Notes under the pieces: generated by a model
The model's input: the letters and a program-made list of their open reading frames with translations, nothing else
Database searches by the model: none
Told to the model about the DNA's origin: nothing
Made by a program: the position numbers and the translations under genes
Shown: piece after piece, positions 1 to 9,712 of the stretch
Layout of the letters: every line of letters starts with the position of its first letter
Numbering within the stretch: position 1 is the stretch's first letter
Source: a virus
Direction: 5' to 3' (one strand)
Virus record (IMG/VR): IMGVR_UViG_3300027985_001623
Coordinates: 34,504-98,503 of that record
DNA length: 64,000 nt

Positions 1-208
1 TTGCCGGGGAAGTCTTCACCGAAATCGTGGATTGCCCGTTTGGGGCAATCCGCCCAGTTGTGTTGCGGATATCACCAGCCAGCCGAGCGAATGCGGCGGT
101 CACCCGCCAGTGCTGAGGCAAAGTCGCTGACAACAACGTGAAAAGCACGTAGGCAGCGCCAAGTGCTTGCAGAATCTCAGTCCCGCTCGGGAATGTGGAG
201 AAGTCCAT
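1..208 (-). CDS. Small membrane protein, partial at left edge (holin-like candidate)
   Basis: Open frame on the minus strand from an ATG at 206-208 running off the window, so the C-terminus is missing. About 69 residues are visible. Residues 12-27 form one hydrophobic segment (LGAAYVLFTLLSATLP), followed by a basic and then polar stretch, which is the layout of a short single-pass membrane protein. It lies after the fibres with two other small membrane or coiled-coil genes, where tailed phages commonly keep lysis genes. The holin role is inference from size and place only. The start has only a weak ribosome site. Confidence 0.55.
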   Translation of the reverse strand, partial: MDFSTFPSGTEILQALGAAYVLFTLLSATLPQHWRVTAAFARLAGDIRNTTGRIAPNGQSTISVKTSPA

Positions 209-322
209 ACCCAGAACATTACAACGAATTACAGCGTTTCAAGGGTAAAATAACGCGATGTAGCGAAAATAAAACGGAGACATTACAGTGTCCCTGTAAT
301 GTTTTCCCTGTAGCGAAAATTA
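209..322. repeat. Intergenic block with short repeats and a hairpin
   Basis: Gap between two minus-strand genes. It holds two copies of GTAGCGAAAAT (about 257 and 312) and an inverted repeat ACATTACAG / CTGTAATGT with a five-base loop (about 281-303). On the plus strand that hairpin is followed by TTTT. Related ATTACA motifs lie just to the left. This could be a regulatory site for the last gene or a weak plus-strand terminator. Confidence 0.4.
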
Positions 323-562
323 CTAGCGTGCGCACGATTGCGTCGACTCTTTGTGGATCGTACGCGAGGTCGCGGCCCGGCGCTCGCAACGCCGAACTAG
401 GTTGTGGAGCTCCGCCACATGGGACTCTTGGGCCGACGCCTCAGAACGAAGGAGGTTTAAGTTTCGCGAAACTTTGGCGTCTAGCGCCTGCATTCGCTGC
501 CGACGTTGGCGACAGATCCCAAGAAAAACAAGAACACGGTGGAAGAAAGCGTTAATCGTCAT
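323..562 (-). CDS. Small protein with N-terminal hydrophobic stretch and helical tail
   Basis: 79 residues from the ATG at 560-562, which overlaps the end of the preceding gene by 11 bases. A GGTG motif sits upstream. An upstream ATG at 574 is possible. Residues about 3-16 (INAFFHRVLVFLGI) are hydrophobic and the rest is charged and probably coiled coil. The translational coupling with the preceding membrane protein suggests a lysis pair (holin/antiholin or spanin-like), but no diagnostic motif is present and no lipobox was seen. Confidence 0.5.
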   Translation of the reverse strand: MTINAFFHRVLVFLGICRQRRQRMQALDAKVSRNLNLLRSEASAQESHVAELHNLVRRCERRAATSRTIHKESTQSCAR

Positions 563-806
563 GTTTTTCACCATCTTTGAGCGCGCCGGAGCGTGCTAAG
601 GCCTGTTCGAGACTTGAAACCGCAACGCTATGGTTGCGCACGACCTCGATTACGCGTGCTGACGCTTCGGTCAGATACGCTTCAAATTTACGTTGCGTGG
701 TTCGTCGTTCACGTCGTTCGATAAAATAGAGAGCTATGAACACGCTTGACATGGCGTGAGCGCCATAGATTTGTAAAAAGGACGCGAGGCTCTCTAGGTT
801 TTCCAT
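552..806 (-). CDS. Small membrane protein with cytoplasmic coiled coil (holin candidate)
   Basis: 84 residues. One hydrophobic span at about residues 8-29 (LQIYGAHAMSSVFIALYFI) is followed by a highly charged helical domain (ERRERRTTQRKFEAYL). The size, single membrane span and position after the tail-fibre genes resemble phage holins, but there is no sequence signature. It is the first gene of a small overlapping group. Confidence 0.55.
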   Translation of the reverse strand: MENLESLASFLQIYGAHAMSSVFIALYFIERRERRTTQRKFEAYLTEASARVIEVVRNHSVAVSSLEQALARSGALKDGEKHDD

Positions 807-905
807 GTTTACGTCACATTAAAAAGGATCCGTGGATACGTGAGCTCCGCCAAGATCTCAATCGGAACGGGTTCTTGTCGTCGAAGTGTCATCAATCGCT
901 GCGTT
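807..905. other. Intergenic gap
   Basis: About 100 bases between the fibre gene ending at 906 and the small membrane gene starting at 806. No hairpin, promoter or small gene was recognised here. Confidence 0.4.
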
Positions 906-1742
906 TCACGGGAACACCGTGAGTGTCATGATTGAACCGGCCATCAGTGTCGCATCCTGCCCCGACGACGCCGCGGCCCAGATGACCTCCATATTTCCAC
1001 CAGATGCGTGGGCTGTGAACATGGCCTCGTAGACAGTGATTCTATCGCTGTTGGATGTCGGGATATTCCCAGAGGTCGCGCATACTGTATTGTTTCTGTC
1101 CTCGTTCGCTAAACTAGTCGTACCTGAGGCGCGACTAGTCACATGAAACGTAGCATCGGCCCAAAGATCGGCCGGAGTGTTCGCGCAGTTTATTCCGATG
1201 CGGCCGGCCGCATGGCCCCCTGTCAAAACCCGATGAACCGCCCTGATCCTGACTCGATGGCGCTTCCCGGCAGTGAGGGGAATCGCGTCCCAACCAGTGA
1301 CCGCAGCTGCCGTTGTGCTCGACCGGTTGAAGTTCGATGCGAGTCGATACGATGTTTCGACCGCACCGGATGCGGCGGCAGGTGTGGTCCAACCGTACCC
1401 TCCGGCTGGTAGTCGCGTCCAGACTTGGCTGGCCGTCCCACCAACCGCAGGCGAATCCGCAGGAGGGTCAAGCCCATCATGCGCAGCGACAATTGCATCG
1501 AGAGCCGAGGTCTCTGGCGCCGTCAGCGGCCCACTTCCTTCGAATTCAAACGCCCATGTGCGACCGGTTGGATCGTCAACATCAGGGATGCTCCCTGTCC
1601 CTTTATTGGCGACTCGCACCATCTCGATATTCGTCGTTATCGCCGCGTCCGCCGCGACAGTATCGATGAGCTTACGTGGCTTTATCGTGTTTCCGCCTTT
1701 TCCAACGAATGCTGTCTCTGGGTAGATAACTTGGAACGTCAT
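906..1742 (-). CDS. Putative tail fibre / receptor-binding accessory protein
   Basis: 278 residues starting at an ATG (1740-1742) just past the stop of the large fibre gene, with AGGATAA as ribosome site. The sequence is rich in Thr, Ala and Gly with beta-type alternation and lacks membrane segments. The C-terminal half (about 120-278) reads like a beta-sandwich tip domain. As the last gene after baseplate and fibres it most likely encodes a distal fibre subunit or tip. No family was identified, so the function is inferred from position and composition. Confidence 0.6.
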   Translation of the reverse strand: MTFQVIYPETAFVGKGGNTIKPRKLIDTVAADAAITTNIEMVRVANKGTGSIPDVDDPTGRTWAFEFEGSGPLTAPETSALDAIVAAHDGLDPPADSPAVGGTASQVWTRLPAGGYGWTTPAAASGAVETSYRLASNFNRSSTTAAAVTGWDAIPLTAGKRHRVRIRAVHRVLTGGHAAGRIGINCANTPADLWADATFHVTSRASGTTSLANEDRNNTVCATSGNIPTSNSDRITVYEAMFTAHASGGNMEVIWAAASSGQDATLMAGSIMTLTVFP

Positions 1743-1743
1743 A

Positions 1744-4700
1744 TTATCCTGCAACGTGGTGAATTGACAAAGTGGTCATGTTTGCGATTGTGTTTGGGGA
1801 ACCGCCAAAATTCGTCACGTACATCCGAAGTTGATCGTTTACGGCGAACGTGTAAAACCCCTCAGCGGACATTGTCGTGTAGTTATCGGTTGCCTGCTCG
1901 GCGGAGCTGCGTTGCCCCTGAATAACTGTCGTAAAAGAACCGCCGACTCCTCGCATGAGTTCCATCAGGATGGAACCAACTCCGGATGTTGACGCGAAGA
2001 AGCTCAAGTTCCCGAGCATTCTTACAGTGCAGGCGCGCGTGAAAAGCCACGTTCCTGCACCATCGAATGTTAAGTAATCTGAGTTCGCTGCGACAGTCGC
2101 AAGGTCGAATCCAATGTAGTTCGACCCCGTGATGAGAGCCCCCGTCGTCCTCTTTGCAGCCGCCAGAGTGTTGATCCCAATCTCGATCCACGGAGAATTC
2201 GCGGATGATGCCGACCGCAACTGATAAACTCTCGAAGACGTCCCGTTATCCCGGTAGTAAAGCGCGCCGGGGAGGGCTGTTATAAGCCCATTGGGGTTTC
2301 GCGTCCCCGAGTACTGCTGCGTCAGCGCCCCATTCGACCCAGTTGCCTCCAGTGACGCTACGAGCCCCGTGTCTCCGACCGTCGATGAAATGAGTGTTGA
2401 GCCGGAGTCTTCGACGACAAGGCTGGAGCCCTGAAGAGTTAGGCCGCCCGTACCGTCCGATCGTGGGACGCGATTGTCAACCGTTCCGACTGAACCGCCG
2501 ATCGTGCCAGATCCCCCACCACCACCACCGCCAACCGTGAACTGTGATCCGAACTTGCCAGCACTGCGAAATACAGCATTTACTGAATTGAGCTGCGTAG
2601 TTCCCTGTTTTACGATCAGGTATGTACAAAGCGCGAATCCGGCTAGGAACGGGTCAGTGGCGAATATGGCATCCGCTATACCGGATATCGCCTCGGCCGA
2701 GCTATTGTAGACGTTTTGCCCGTAGTGCACCCGGATCGTCTGTGAGCTGGACTCATGATAGATCCGCTGCACCGTCCATTTGTTGACCGGCACCGCAGCT
2801 AATGTCCCGGTCCCATCGTCGTAATTATCTGGGTCGATGCTTGTCACTGGAACAGTAATAGCGAACCCACTTGGCTCCCCAGGATCCCTGCGAAGATACC
2901 CCCAGGTCACTGGGCTAATCAACGGATCGATTCCGAGTGAGCGTTGCGTTCGATCAATGTCATAATTGACGCCGTAAGCCCACGTTTCGCCAGCGGACTT
3001 TGACATCTCTAGCGTTGTACCGGCCCCAACCCATGAGAACGCGTTCCCTGAGACATTTATCGCCCCAAAGATCCCAGCGAACTGAGCAAACTCGCCCCCA
3101 AAATCGTAGGAAGCGTAAGTAAAAACCACGAAATCTGAAATCGATGTACCGTTCGGATGCGCAACGCGTCCGAGCACAATGAGCGAACGCTTCTGTGCCT
3201 CAGTAAACGCAACATCGCTTTGAACAACGGATCCGGCAGAATCAATCGCAATCCAAGTTGTCGATCGAGTCGCCAAGTAGGTCAAGGTGATCGCCGTTAG
3301 TCCGGACCATTCAACTCTCGTTACTGTCGGAAGCGGGGCAGTCGCCGATACAATCCACCCGAACCCGTCACTGAGATCAAACTTCGCGGGGTCAGCATTG
3401 ATACTGAAAACGCCGCCCTGGTACACACCAGTCGACTGGAAATATTGGAAATCATTGACATACGCGAGGATGTTCGCGCCCTGCCGAACACGGACATCGG
3501 TCGGGGGTATCCAAAGCGCTTGCGCTGGAACTACAGCAGAGTTAGTTGCTGTCAATGCGAGTTGAAGCGAGGACAAAAGCGCTCGACCCTGGTTGTCCCA
3601 GTAATAAGTGCCCCCTGTAGCAACCCGAACCCCGTCTAAAGTTGACCCGTCGACAATAACGTCAGCATTATTTCGAGTAGCGCGAATCCAGTAATACCCA
3701 CCAGCGCCCGGCACCCATGATGTGAGTTCATCCGGTGCCCACATAACGACAGTCTGATCGATGTCAGTAATATAGGATAGCGCCGTGAAAGTCGCCCACG
3801 TACCGACACCGGTAGAGTAGTGAAAACTAAGCTCCAACCCCTGCCCAGGTGGAACCACCCCGAAATCAAAATGGACACTTGAGAACTGCGTGGAATGTCC
3901 AACGTAAACAGGGTCTGCTGTCGTTGGCCACGTTGCCACACTACCCCCACCCCCGCTAGACAAAGCAACCGTCTGGTCAACCGCGCCCGGATCAACTAAG
4001 ACTTGAGTTGCGTTCGTACGACTGCCATGCGTTACGCGAGCAACCCCCACATTCCCACTTGCCGCAATAGCTGAAGCCTTAACAGTGGTCCCTGTATTGC
4101 CGAGTGCCATTGCGGCCACCGACGCCGCGCCAGCTGCGGCTGCGGTCTGGAGCTCCATAACTAGAGCACCGTAGACACCGCCCCGTAAAATGTCAAACGT
4201 GTCGACAACAAGCTTTAGAAACTTGCCCCGCGTGTAACCATTCAAGCCGTGAGTTGCGCCTACAGAAATTAGGCCATCGGTTACCGTGTCCGAGTAGATG
4301 CCAAGGCGCGCCAAATTGTTGAGAAAACCGAGATCGGATAAAGTTACAGCACTACCTTGCGCATTGTTGCCAAGTGTTCCGTTAGTCCGAACCAGCGCAT
4401 TGTCAGTACTCCCCAGAGTACCAATGATGCCTTGAGGAACGGTTTCAAGGCGGTAACGTTGCGCTGTCTGGTCGTAAAATAAGATCACCGCCGAAAGCGG
4501 GGCTACAACATAATCAGCTAAATTAGGGCAGATTACTCGGCTAACAGGAGTGGACGCCAAAGATTGATGAGCAATCGTGATGTTCCCACCTGTATCGGTG
4601 TTAAAGAACACTTTAGTGAGCGTGATTGGCACACCAAAACCAGTGATAATCTGGTTCCCGATAGTCCCCTGCAAAATGTGCGTCGCAACATCAAAATCCG

Positions 4701-5265
4701 TGGGGGTGTAGTCGTCTTCTTGGCTTGCAAGCGTCGTTGGCGTAATAACAACGGGAGACCCTCCACTTCCCGGAGTCAATGCGTCAAGCTTTTCAAGCGC
4801 CTGATAAAGGAGCTTCCTTGACGCATTATTGTCGCCATCCCAGCCGAAGGGTTGGCCACCCAAGTTCATCTCGTCTGGCTTCCCTCCCGCTCCAGTTAGA
4901 GGGAGCGGGTCCGGATTTCGCTGGTACGGAGGGGCGATAAGACCCAAGGGAAATGGGACCGCGAAACACCGGATATCCGTTTCCGTGTCCGTCACCACCG
5001 TACCCGCAACCGTCAGACGAAGTCTATACGTCCCCGCCACATCGGGAGTAAACGCAAACGTCGTTGTTGGTCCGGGGCCCTGCACCGTGAGCGGTACTGC
5101 GCTTCCTGGCGGCACATAGAGCATTTCGTACTTCCAAGAAATAACGCCCGTGTCATCACCGTTAGAAACAGTGCACGCGCCGTCAGTAAGCGTGCCGACC
5201 ACTCCCTCGCCAGCCAAGCCAGAGTTGGGCCCCTGAATGAATCGAATTAGTGCTTGTACGGCCAT
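1744..5265 (-). CDS. Large tail fibre protein
   Basis: 1173 residues, the longest gene in the window. The N-terminus (about 1-100) looks like an Ig-like beta domain. A Gly-rich hinge of eight glycines in nine residues occurs at about 930, followed by the repetitive polar segment common in trimeric fibre shafts (GSSLVVEDSGSTLI and similar), then a C-terminal beta-rich knob. It sits directly after the putative upstream fibre or baseplate gene. It probably forms the host-recognition fibre. The receptor is unknown. Confidence 0.75.
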   Translation of the reverse strand: MAVQALIRFIQGPNSGLAGEGVVGTLTDGACTVSNGDDTGVISWKYEMLYVPPGSAVPLTVQGPGPTTTFAFTPDVAGTYRLRLTVAGTVVTDTETDIRCFAVPFPLGLIAPPYQRNPDPLPLTGAGGKPDEMNLGGQPFGWDGDNNASRKLLYQALEKLDALTPGSGGSPVVITPTTLASQEDDYTPTDFDVATHILQGTIGNQIITGFGVPITLTKVFFNTDTGGNITIAHQSLASTPVSRVICPNLADYVVAPLSAVILFYDQTAQRYRLETVPQGIIGTLGSTDNALVRTNGTLGNNAQGSAVTLSDLGFLNNLARLGIYSDTVTDGLISVGATHGLNGYTRGKFLKLVVDTFDILRGGVYGALVMELQTAAAAGAASVAAMALGNTGTTVKASAIAASGNVGVARVTHGSRTNATQVLVDPGAVDQTVALSSGGGGSVATWPTTADPVYVGHSTQFSSVHFDFGVVPPGQGLELSFHYSTGVGTWATFTALSYITDIDQTVVMWAPDELTSWVPGAGGYYWIRATRNNADVIVDGSTLDGVRVATGGTYYWDNQGRALLSSLQLALTATNSAVVPAQALWIPPTDVRVRQGANILAYVNDFQYFQSTGVYQGGVFSINADPAKFDLSDGFGWIVSATAPLPTVTRVEWSGLTAITLTYLATRSTTWIAIDSAGSVVQSDVAFTEAQKRSLIVLGRVAHPNGTSISDFVVFTYASYDFGGEFAQFAGIFGAINVSGNAFSWVGAGTTLEMSKSAGETWAYGVNYDIDRTQRSLGIDPLISPVTWGYLRRDPGEPSGFAITVPVTSIDPDNYDDGTGTLAAVPVNKWTVQRIYHESSSQTIRVHYGQNVYNSSAEAISGIADAIFATDPFLAGFALCTYLIVKQGTTQLNSVNAVFRSAGKFGSQFTVGGGGGGGSGTIGGSVGTVDNRVPRSDGTGGLTLQGSSLVVEDSGSTLISSTVGDTGLVASLEATGSNGALTQQYSGTRNPNGLITALPGALYYRDNGTSSRVYQLRSASSANSPWIEIGINTLAAAKRTTGALITGSNYIGFDLATVAANSDYLTFDGAGTWLFTRACTVRMLGNLSFFASTSGVGSILMELMRGVGGSFTTVIQGQRSSAEQATDNYTTMSAEGFYTFAVNDQLRMYVTNFGGSPNTIANMTTLSIHHVAG

Positions 5266-5268
5266 GTT

Positions 5269-6951
5269 TTAGTGCCCGATCCAGAAACCTTGAATTTTGT
5301 AAGACCCGCTAGTGAGTGTCAAGGGAATCGACCCGACACCATTAGCAGCAACAGTAATCACCATTTTATAGGCAGAAGACGAGGCAACGCCAATGATGTC
5401 AGTGGACGGTAAAACGAAATCAAACGTTGCACGAAGCTCGCTTGTGTTGCCCGATGGAATGCCGACAAACGAAAACTCTTTCGAGTTGTTTACTGCATTT
5501 CCTAGACCGTCCTGAAACTCAACCGTGACGACGAAGTTCTCCGTGATAGCTCCCGGAGTTACTAGCAACCCAAGCTCTACAGTGATGCCAGAACAGTAAC
5601 CCGGGATAGCTCCGGCTTGTGTGGCTACTGTGCCGAACGACACCTCTTTCGTCACAAACCCGGTGCCGGCGGCCGAAGAAATCGTGTCGAAAATAAACGG
5701 GCCATTAGCCCCCGCAACAAAACCGTCGCGACGAACAACTGTCGACACGTTGCCGAACGTCTCTTGACGAAAAATTGCAACGACGGACGCCGGATGCGTG
5801 CCTATGATTCCGTAATCGGCGGGGAGCAGTACGGGTGCGGATAGCTTCCCGCTACTAAGCACATCGCACGAAAGGCTGTCCGCTATAATGTATAGCCCCC
5901 AGTTGTCGGAAGGTTCTCGTTCACCGGTTATCGCTGAGTTGCCCGTGGTGTATCGACTCCAGCGGGGCAAACCGTAGGGCTCTACTGCGAGAACGTACAT
6001 CCATCGCGCCGAGTTTGGCGTAGCCATCGACACGGCGTAATCGCTAGTCGTAAACGCCCAATTCGTCGTTTCAACATCGGGTCCGCCAGGCCGAGTTGGT
6101 GCGATACGTCCGCGCATTCGATAATAACCATGGACAGTGAACGAGCCACTAAACGAGTTTGTCGTATTCGCTTGCAGATCAAACGTCCCCCCGATCTGCG
6201 TGCCAGAATTGTTCATCCCGTAATAGTGCCCGTTCTTAGCAATGAACCTATTGCCGAGAACCATTCTCGTATCGCCGCTAATGCGGCTGGCCAGCAAAGG
6301 CCGAACGTCGTAGAGGTCAACATCGGCGAAAGTCGACGTAGCCCCGTTATGAATGAGCACGCAAAGCGGCAACGACCCCGTGGTGACCCCAGGATACCCG
6401 GCCCCAGAAGATCCTTGGCGAATAGTAAATTGCAGTGACACCTGCAACGTATTCGTTAGCAAAGTGGCCGTAAACACACCCGTCGTCGGATTATAGATAT
6501 CCTGGCTCGTCGTGGTTATGGTCTCAACAAGTGCCGCTTCAACAATGTCAATTCGAATGCCTGACCCGTTCGCAACAAACGGCAACTCCGTAGCACTCGT
6601 CACGCCATCCGAGCTCACCAGCATGTAGTCCGAATCAACCGCGGAATTGTAACTGGTCGTTGTCCCGTGAACACCGAGAATGCCGGGCGACACGAGAAGG
6701 TAGTTTGAAAACGGGCGTACCTTCAGACCAGTGGTGACATCCGCCGAAACTCCCGTGCCGTTTACCGGAGAAACAAATTCGTTCCATGAGCTGTTATCAG
6801 AATTGCCCAACACAAACGAGTCGTTGTACATCCGGCGAAAAGCGTTAGTAAACGATGCTGCCGTGAAGTGCTGCAAAGCGTTTATGTCCGTGGACAACGC
6901 TCGGGATAAGTTTTGGATAACTTGTGTTTTTACGCCGCTGTTGTTGCTCAT
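5269..6951 (-). CDS. Tail fibre attachment / baseplate-peripheral structural protein
   Basis: 560 residues, Asn-, Thr- and Gly-rich. It starts MSNNSGVKTQVIQNLSRALS. The N-terminal 200 residues contain the phrase LLVSPGILGVHG, and the rest looks like repeated beta segments, which fits a baseplate-to-fibre adaptor or a short fibre. It lies four bases from the large fibre gene and after the baseplate gene ending at 6963. The role is inferred from order and composition. Confidence 0.65.
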   Translation of the reverse strand: MSNNSGVKTQVIQNLSRALSTDINALQHFTAASFTNAFRRMYNDSFVLGNSDNSSWNEFVSPVNGTGVSADVTTGLKVRPFSNYLLVSPGILGVHGTTTSYNSAVDSDYMLVSSDGVTSATELPFVANGSGIRIDIVEAALVETITTTSQDIYNPTTGVFTATLLTNTLQVSLQFTIRQGSSGAGYPGVTTGSLPLCVLIHNGATSTFADVDLYDVRPLLASRISGDTRMVLGNRFIAKNGHYYGMNNSGTQIGGTFDLQANTTNSFSGSFTVHGYYRMRGRIAPTRPGGPDVETTNWAFTTSDYAVSMATPNSARWMYVLAVEPYGLPRWSRYTTGNSAITGEREPSDNWGLYIIADSLSCDVLSSGKLSAPVLLPADYGIIGTHPASVVAIFRQETFGNVSTVVRRDGFVAGANGPFIFDTISSAAGTGFVTKEVSFGTVATQAGAIPGYCSGITVELGLLVTPGAITENFVVTVEFQDGLGNAVNNSKEFSFVGIPSGNTSELRATFDFVLPSTDIIGVASSSAYKMVITVAANGVGSIPLTLTSGSYKIQGFWIGH

Positions 6952-6962
6952 GGTGGTTCCGC

Positions 6963-8174
6963 TTACAAAGGTTCTTGAATAAGGTTATAGCCAACGCCTG
7001 CGGCGTGCTTGGAAAGAAGGAGGTCCCAAATAGCTCGATAGAAAGCCCCGCTATACGTCGAGTAGCCATCGTAAGCGGAATCTTTCGCGGTTAGGCCAGG
7101 GGCATCATACGCATTCGCCAACGGATACGCAGCAGCAGGCGAAACGTCATAACAAAGCCCAAAATCGCGAGAGTCGTTGACACGCGGAACTTCAACAAGA
7201 AAGAATCCGCGTGAATCGATTGAGTTTACGAGCAACTTAAACCGGTCACTCGGGCGAAACGCGGGGATCATATCCCACGCGAAATTACGATCCGGATTTT
7301 GCGGGGCGTCAGAACTACTACCAGCATCATAGTAGATCCCCGTGAAATTCGGGTACCCAATTTCTCGCAGCGTGCACGACCACGCCGGGTTACGTGCTCG
7401 AAGCAGTCGGTTGACACCACGAGTAATCGCCGCCGGAGAGACCGTGTCGGGAGACTCCGTCACGCGGAGACGAAACTCGTCGTCACTTTCAAACTCGTTC
7501 CTGAGAATGCCGAAATCTCGGGCTCGCGCATCTAAGTCCGCCGACCTGCCGCCACTGGTGGGGTTAATTTGTCGAATCGTCACTGACGGGTCAAAAGTCA
7601 CCGGATCCGTCACAAGATACCGGATCTCCGCAACCTCCCCGGCGATTATCTCACCGTTGCGTGCGACAAGCTCGCCTGTCGTGTTGTACTCGAAACCAAC
7701 ATCGACAGCCTCAATTGGCACCAAAAACGGACCTAAGTTCAAAGCGTCAAACGCCTGATCGACTGTCGTGACAAAATCTCGCCCGTCAACCGTGCCCACC
7801 CGTGTTCCGCGTTTCAGCGTGTACGCCGAAGTATCTGTCTTCCAAATCTCAATGAACCCAGTTGATTTGAGCCCGCCATCCGCGGTTATCACGTACGAAC
7901 CACACTCAAAGTTATTGATGCTCGTAGAAATGCGCGCAGCAATCTTAGCATTCGCTTGAAGCAACTCGTAACCGCTGTTTTTAGAGGCTTTTAGTCCAGC
8001 AATGTAGTCGCTTGGATAGGCTCGATCGAGAACACCAAGAAAATACACTTGCCCCTGCACTACTGCCGTACACGTGACTTTCGCCCCAGTTACCGGAGGG
8101 GCAATCTCGGGCGCTAGTGTCCACGAGGTGATTCCCGCGGGCTCCGTCGTCGTATACTGCACCGAATACGCCAT
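6963..8174 (-). CDS. Putative baseplate/tail protein (tail protein I-like position)
   Basis: 403 residues when started at the ATG at 8172-8174, which shares TAATG with the stop of the preceding gene and follows GGGAGCTCC. A longer frame to 8234 would overlap that gene. The segment around residues 200-280 (RSADLDARARDFGILRNEFESDDEFRLRV, given here as its first and last parts RSADLDARAR...FRLRV) resembles baseplate J-like proteins, where a DLDALAxxxGL...E.D...R motif is common. The C-terminal part has the Tyr-rich look of P2 gpI-type proteins. It follows the J-like gene by one small gene. Confidence 0.65.
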   Translation of the reverse strand: MAYSVQYTTTEPAGITSWTLAPEIAPPVTGAKVTCTAVVQGQVYFLGVLDRAYPSDYIAGLKASKNSGYELLQANAKIAARISTSINNFECGSYVITADGGLKSTGFIEIWKTDTSAYTLKRGTRVGTVDGRDFVTTVDQAFDALNLGPFLVPIEAVDVGFEYNTTGELVARNGEIIAGEVAEIRYLVTDPVTFDPSVTIRQINPTSGGRSADLDARARDFGILRNEFESDDEFRLRVTESPDTVSPAAITRGVNRLLRARNPAWSCTLREIGYPNFTGIYYDAGSSSDAPQNPDRNFAWDMIPAFRPSDRFKLLVNSIDSRGFFLVEVPRVNDSRDFGLCYDVSPAAAYPLANAYDAPGLTAKDSAYDGYSTYSGAFYRAIWDLLLSKHAAGVGYNLIQEPL

Positions 8175-8518
8175 TAAAGGAGCTCCCCCGCCGAGTTGAA
8201 CGCGTAAATAACCAGACGCGGGTTGTCCGGCCAAATAGGGCGGCCTTGCGGCGCATTTCTGCTGATAGAGAGCTGAAATCGTTGGTACCCCGCATCAACG
8301 ACAGGCGTAATCAACGACCCAGAGAACAACGGCATAAACCCTATGCCAGAAGACGGGTCGCCAGCGTAAGCGAACTCTTGCATCGTAGCGCCAGCATAGA
8401 AAATGCCCACAATGACGTGTGTCAAAGTATTCGGATTATCCGTGCGCACATCAAACCCCAACGCCTGTGTGGGATCGATGGGGCCCGCCACCGGAAACAC
8501 ATTAACGACTTCGATCAT
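8174..8518 (-). CDS. Small baseplate-region protein of unknown function
   Basis: 114 residues, beta-rich and without membrane segments. It begins MIEVVNVFPVAGPIDP. It overlaps the J-like gene by four bases and the next gene by TAATG, so all three are translationally coupled. The sequence looks like an Ig-like or fibronectin-like small domain (early hydrophobic strands, phrase FDVRTDNPNTLTHVIVGIFY). Probably a minor baseplate component, but no homologous family was recognised. Confidence 0.6.
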   Translation of the reverse strand: MIEVVNVFPVAGPIDPTQALGFDVRTDNPNTLTHVIVGIFYAGATMQEFAYAGDPSSGIGFMPLFSGSLITPVVDAGYQRFQLSISRNAPQGRPIWPDNPRLVIYAFNSAGELL

Positions 8519-9681
8519 GCAGACACCTGTAAGTAGGAAGCTACAGTGATGAGACTCTCACTCGTTCGAAACGCCGTGGTTGCACCCGCCACCAAATCAG
8601 ACGTGGGCGAAACAACGGACCCGCCGAGCGGTTCAACACCAGGAACTCTGGCGATCGCGTTATCCAAATCCGCAATAACCAAGTTTTCGCCTGAAGTGAG
8701 GCCGTTGACGTAATCTTGAGCAAACGCCTTTGCTTGGCTCAAAACAGAGGCCTCTTCGAACCCCAAACGAACGCGCAAAGCTAGCGTAATAGCAACAAGC
8801 GAAACAACACCAACCGAAGTCACCACATAGATGCCAGCAGCTCGAAACTCTTCAAGCGCGGCATTCACGGAAGTAGCCAAACTTTGAGCCTGTGCATCGT
8901 AAACTGGTGTCGTCTCGGATGCTTGAACAAACTGTTCAGCAAACTGGTCGGTCACGACCACTTGCACCCAACGAGCAGGATCCCCGAATTCGTTAGTCGC
9001 ATCATAAGCTGCGGCAGTTCGAACCCCCGGAACGGTCAACGCCCCACGAACCAACGCCGGATGTGTGCCTCGATACGCCGTTGAATAGAAAAGTTGTGCG
9101 CGTGACCGTAGTTCTGAATCAAGTTCGGCATTCCCGGCGCCAACAGTCGCCAGCGCATTTGAAACCGTGAGGTCACTCGGCGCTCCAACAACAGCTGCTG
9201 GAATCGACGTAATGGTTCCGGGGCGCGCGTGCTGGTCCAAGCCGGCCAATGTCGATACAACGGCCACGGTGACTGGCCCAGTTGACGCTGTTGGAAACGA
9301 CGCAGCGGCAGTCGTCAAAAACTCCGTGCCCGACGCGGTGGTGACCTTCGTGCCCACTGGTATCGTGAACCCCAAAGCAACGGGCGTTGTCGTCCGAAAC
9401 TGCACCTCCCCAAGGGCGGGAGTGGCTCCGTTCCGAGTAAGCCGATACCGGTCGAAAACAAGACGGTCCAATTTTTCTTTGGCCGCCGAAGTCAAAAACG
9501 AATCCGCCGTAACCCGCGCCAATTGGCCGACCAGCTCATCCCCAACAACCGCCCCCGCGGCGACAATCGCATTCGCGTCGGTTCCGGGACGATCGACCAC
9601 TTCGCGAGTCAACGAAGGTGAACGCGAAAGTACCTCGTCACGGGCGATCTTGAAAAGTTGGGGGAACGTTGGCGTATCCAT
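8515..9681 (-). CDS. Baseplate J-like protein (Mu gp47 / P2 gpJ family)
   Basis: 388 residues. Diagnostic features are the N-terminal helical part with FLTSAAKEKLDRLVFDRYRL, the central IPVGTKVTTASGTEFLTT strand motif, ELDSELRSRAQLFYSTAYRGT, then a region on numbering and pairing of polynomial-like strands, and a C-terminal LDNAIARVPGV. These match the baseplate wedge J family, which forms the periphery of contractile-tail baseplates and connects to the gp25-like protein encoded just upstream. Length is normal for the family. Confidence 0.9.
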   Translation of the reverse strand: MDTPTFPQLFKIARDEVLSRSPSLTREVVDRPGTDANAIVAAGAVVGDELVGQLARVTADSFLTSAAKEKLDRLVFDRYRLTRNGATPALGEVQFRTTTPVALGFTIPVGTKVTTASGTEFLTTAAASFPTASTGPVTVAVVSTLAGLDQHARPGTITSIPAAVVGAPSDLTVSNALATVGAGNAELDSELRSRAQLFYSTAYRGTHPALVRGALTVPGVRTAAAYDATNEFGDPARWVQVVVTDQFAEQFVQASETTPVYDAQAQSLATSVNAALEEFRAAGIYVVTSVGVVSLVAITLALRVRLGFEEASVLSQAKAFAQDYVNGLTSGENLVIADLDNAIARVPGVEPLGGSVVSPTSDLVAGATTAFRTSESLITVASYLQVSA

Positions 9682-9712
9682 TGTGCGAACTCAAACTTTC
9701 AGTGATCAAGCG

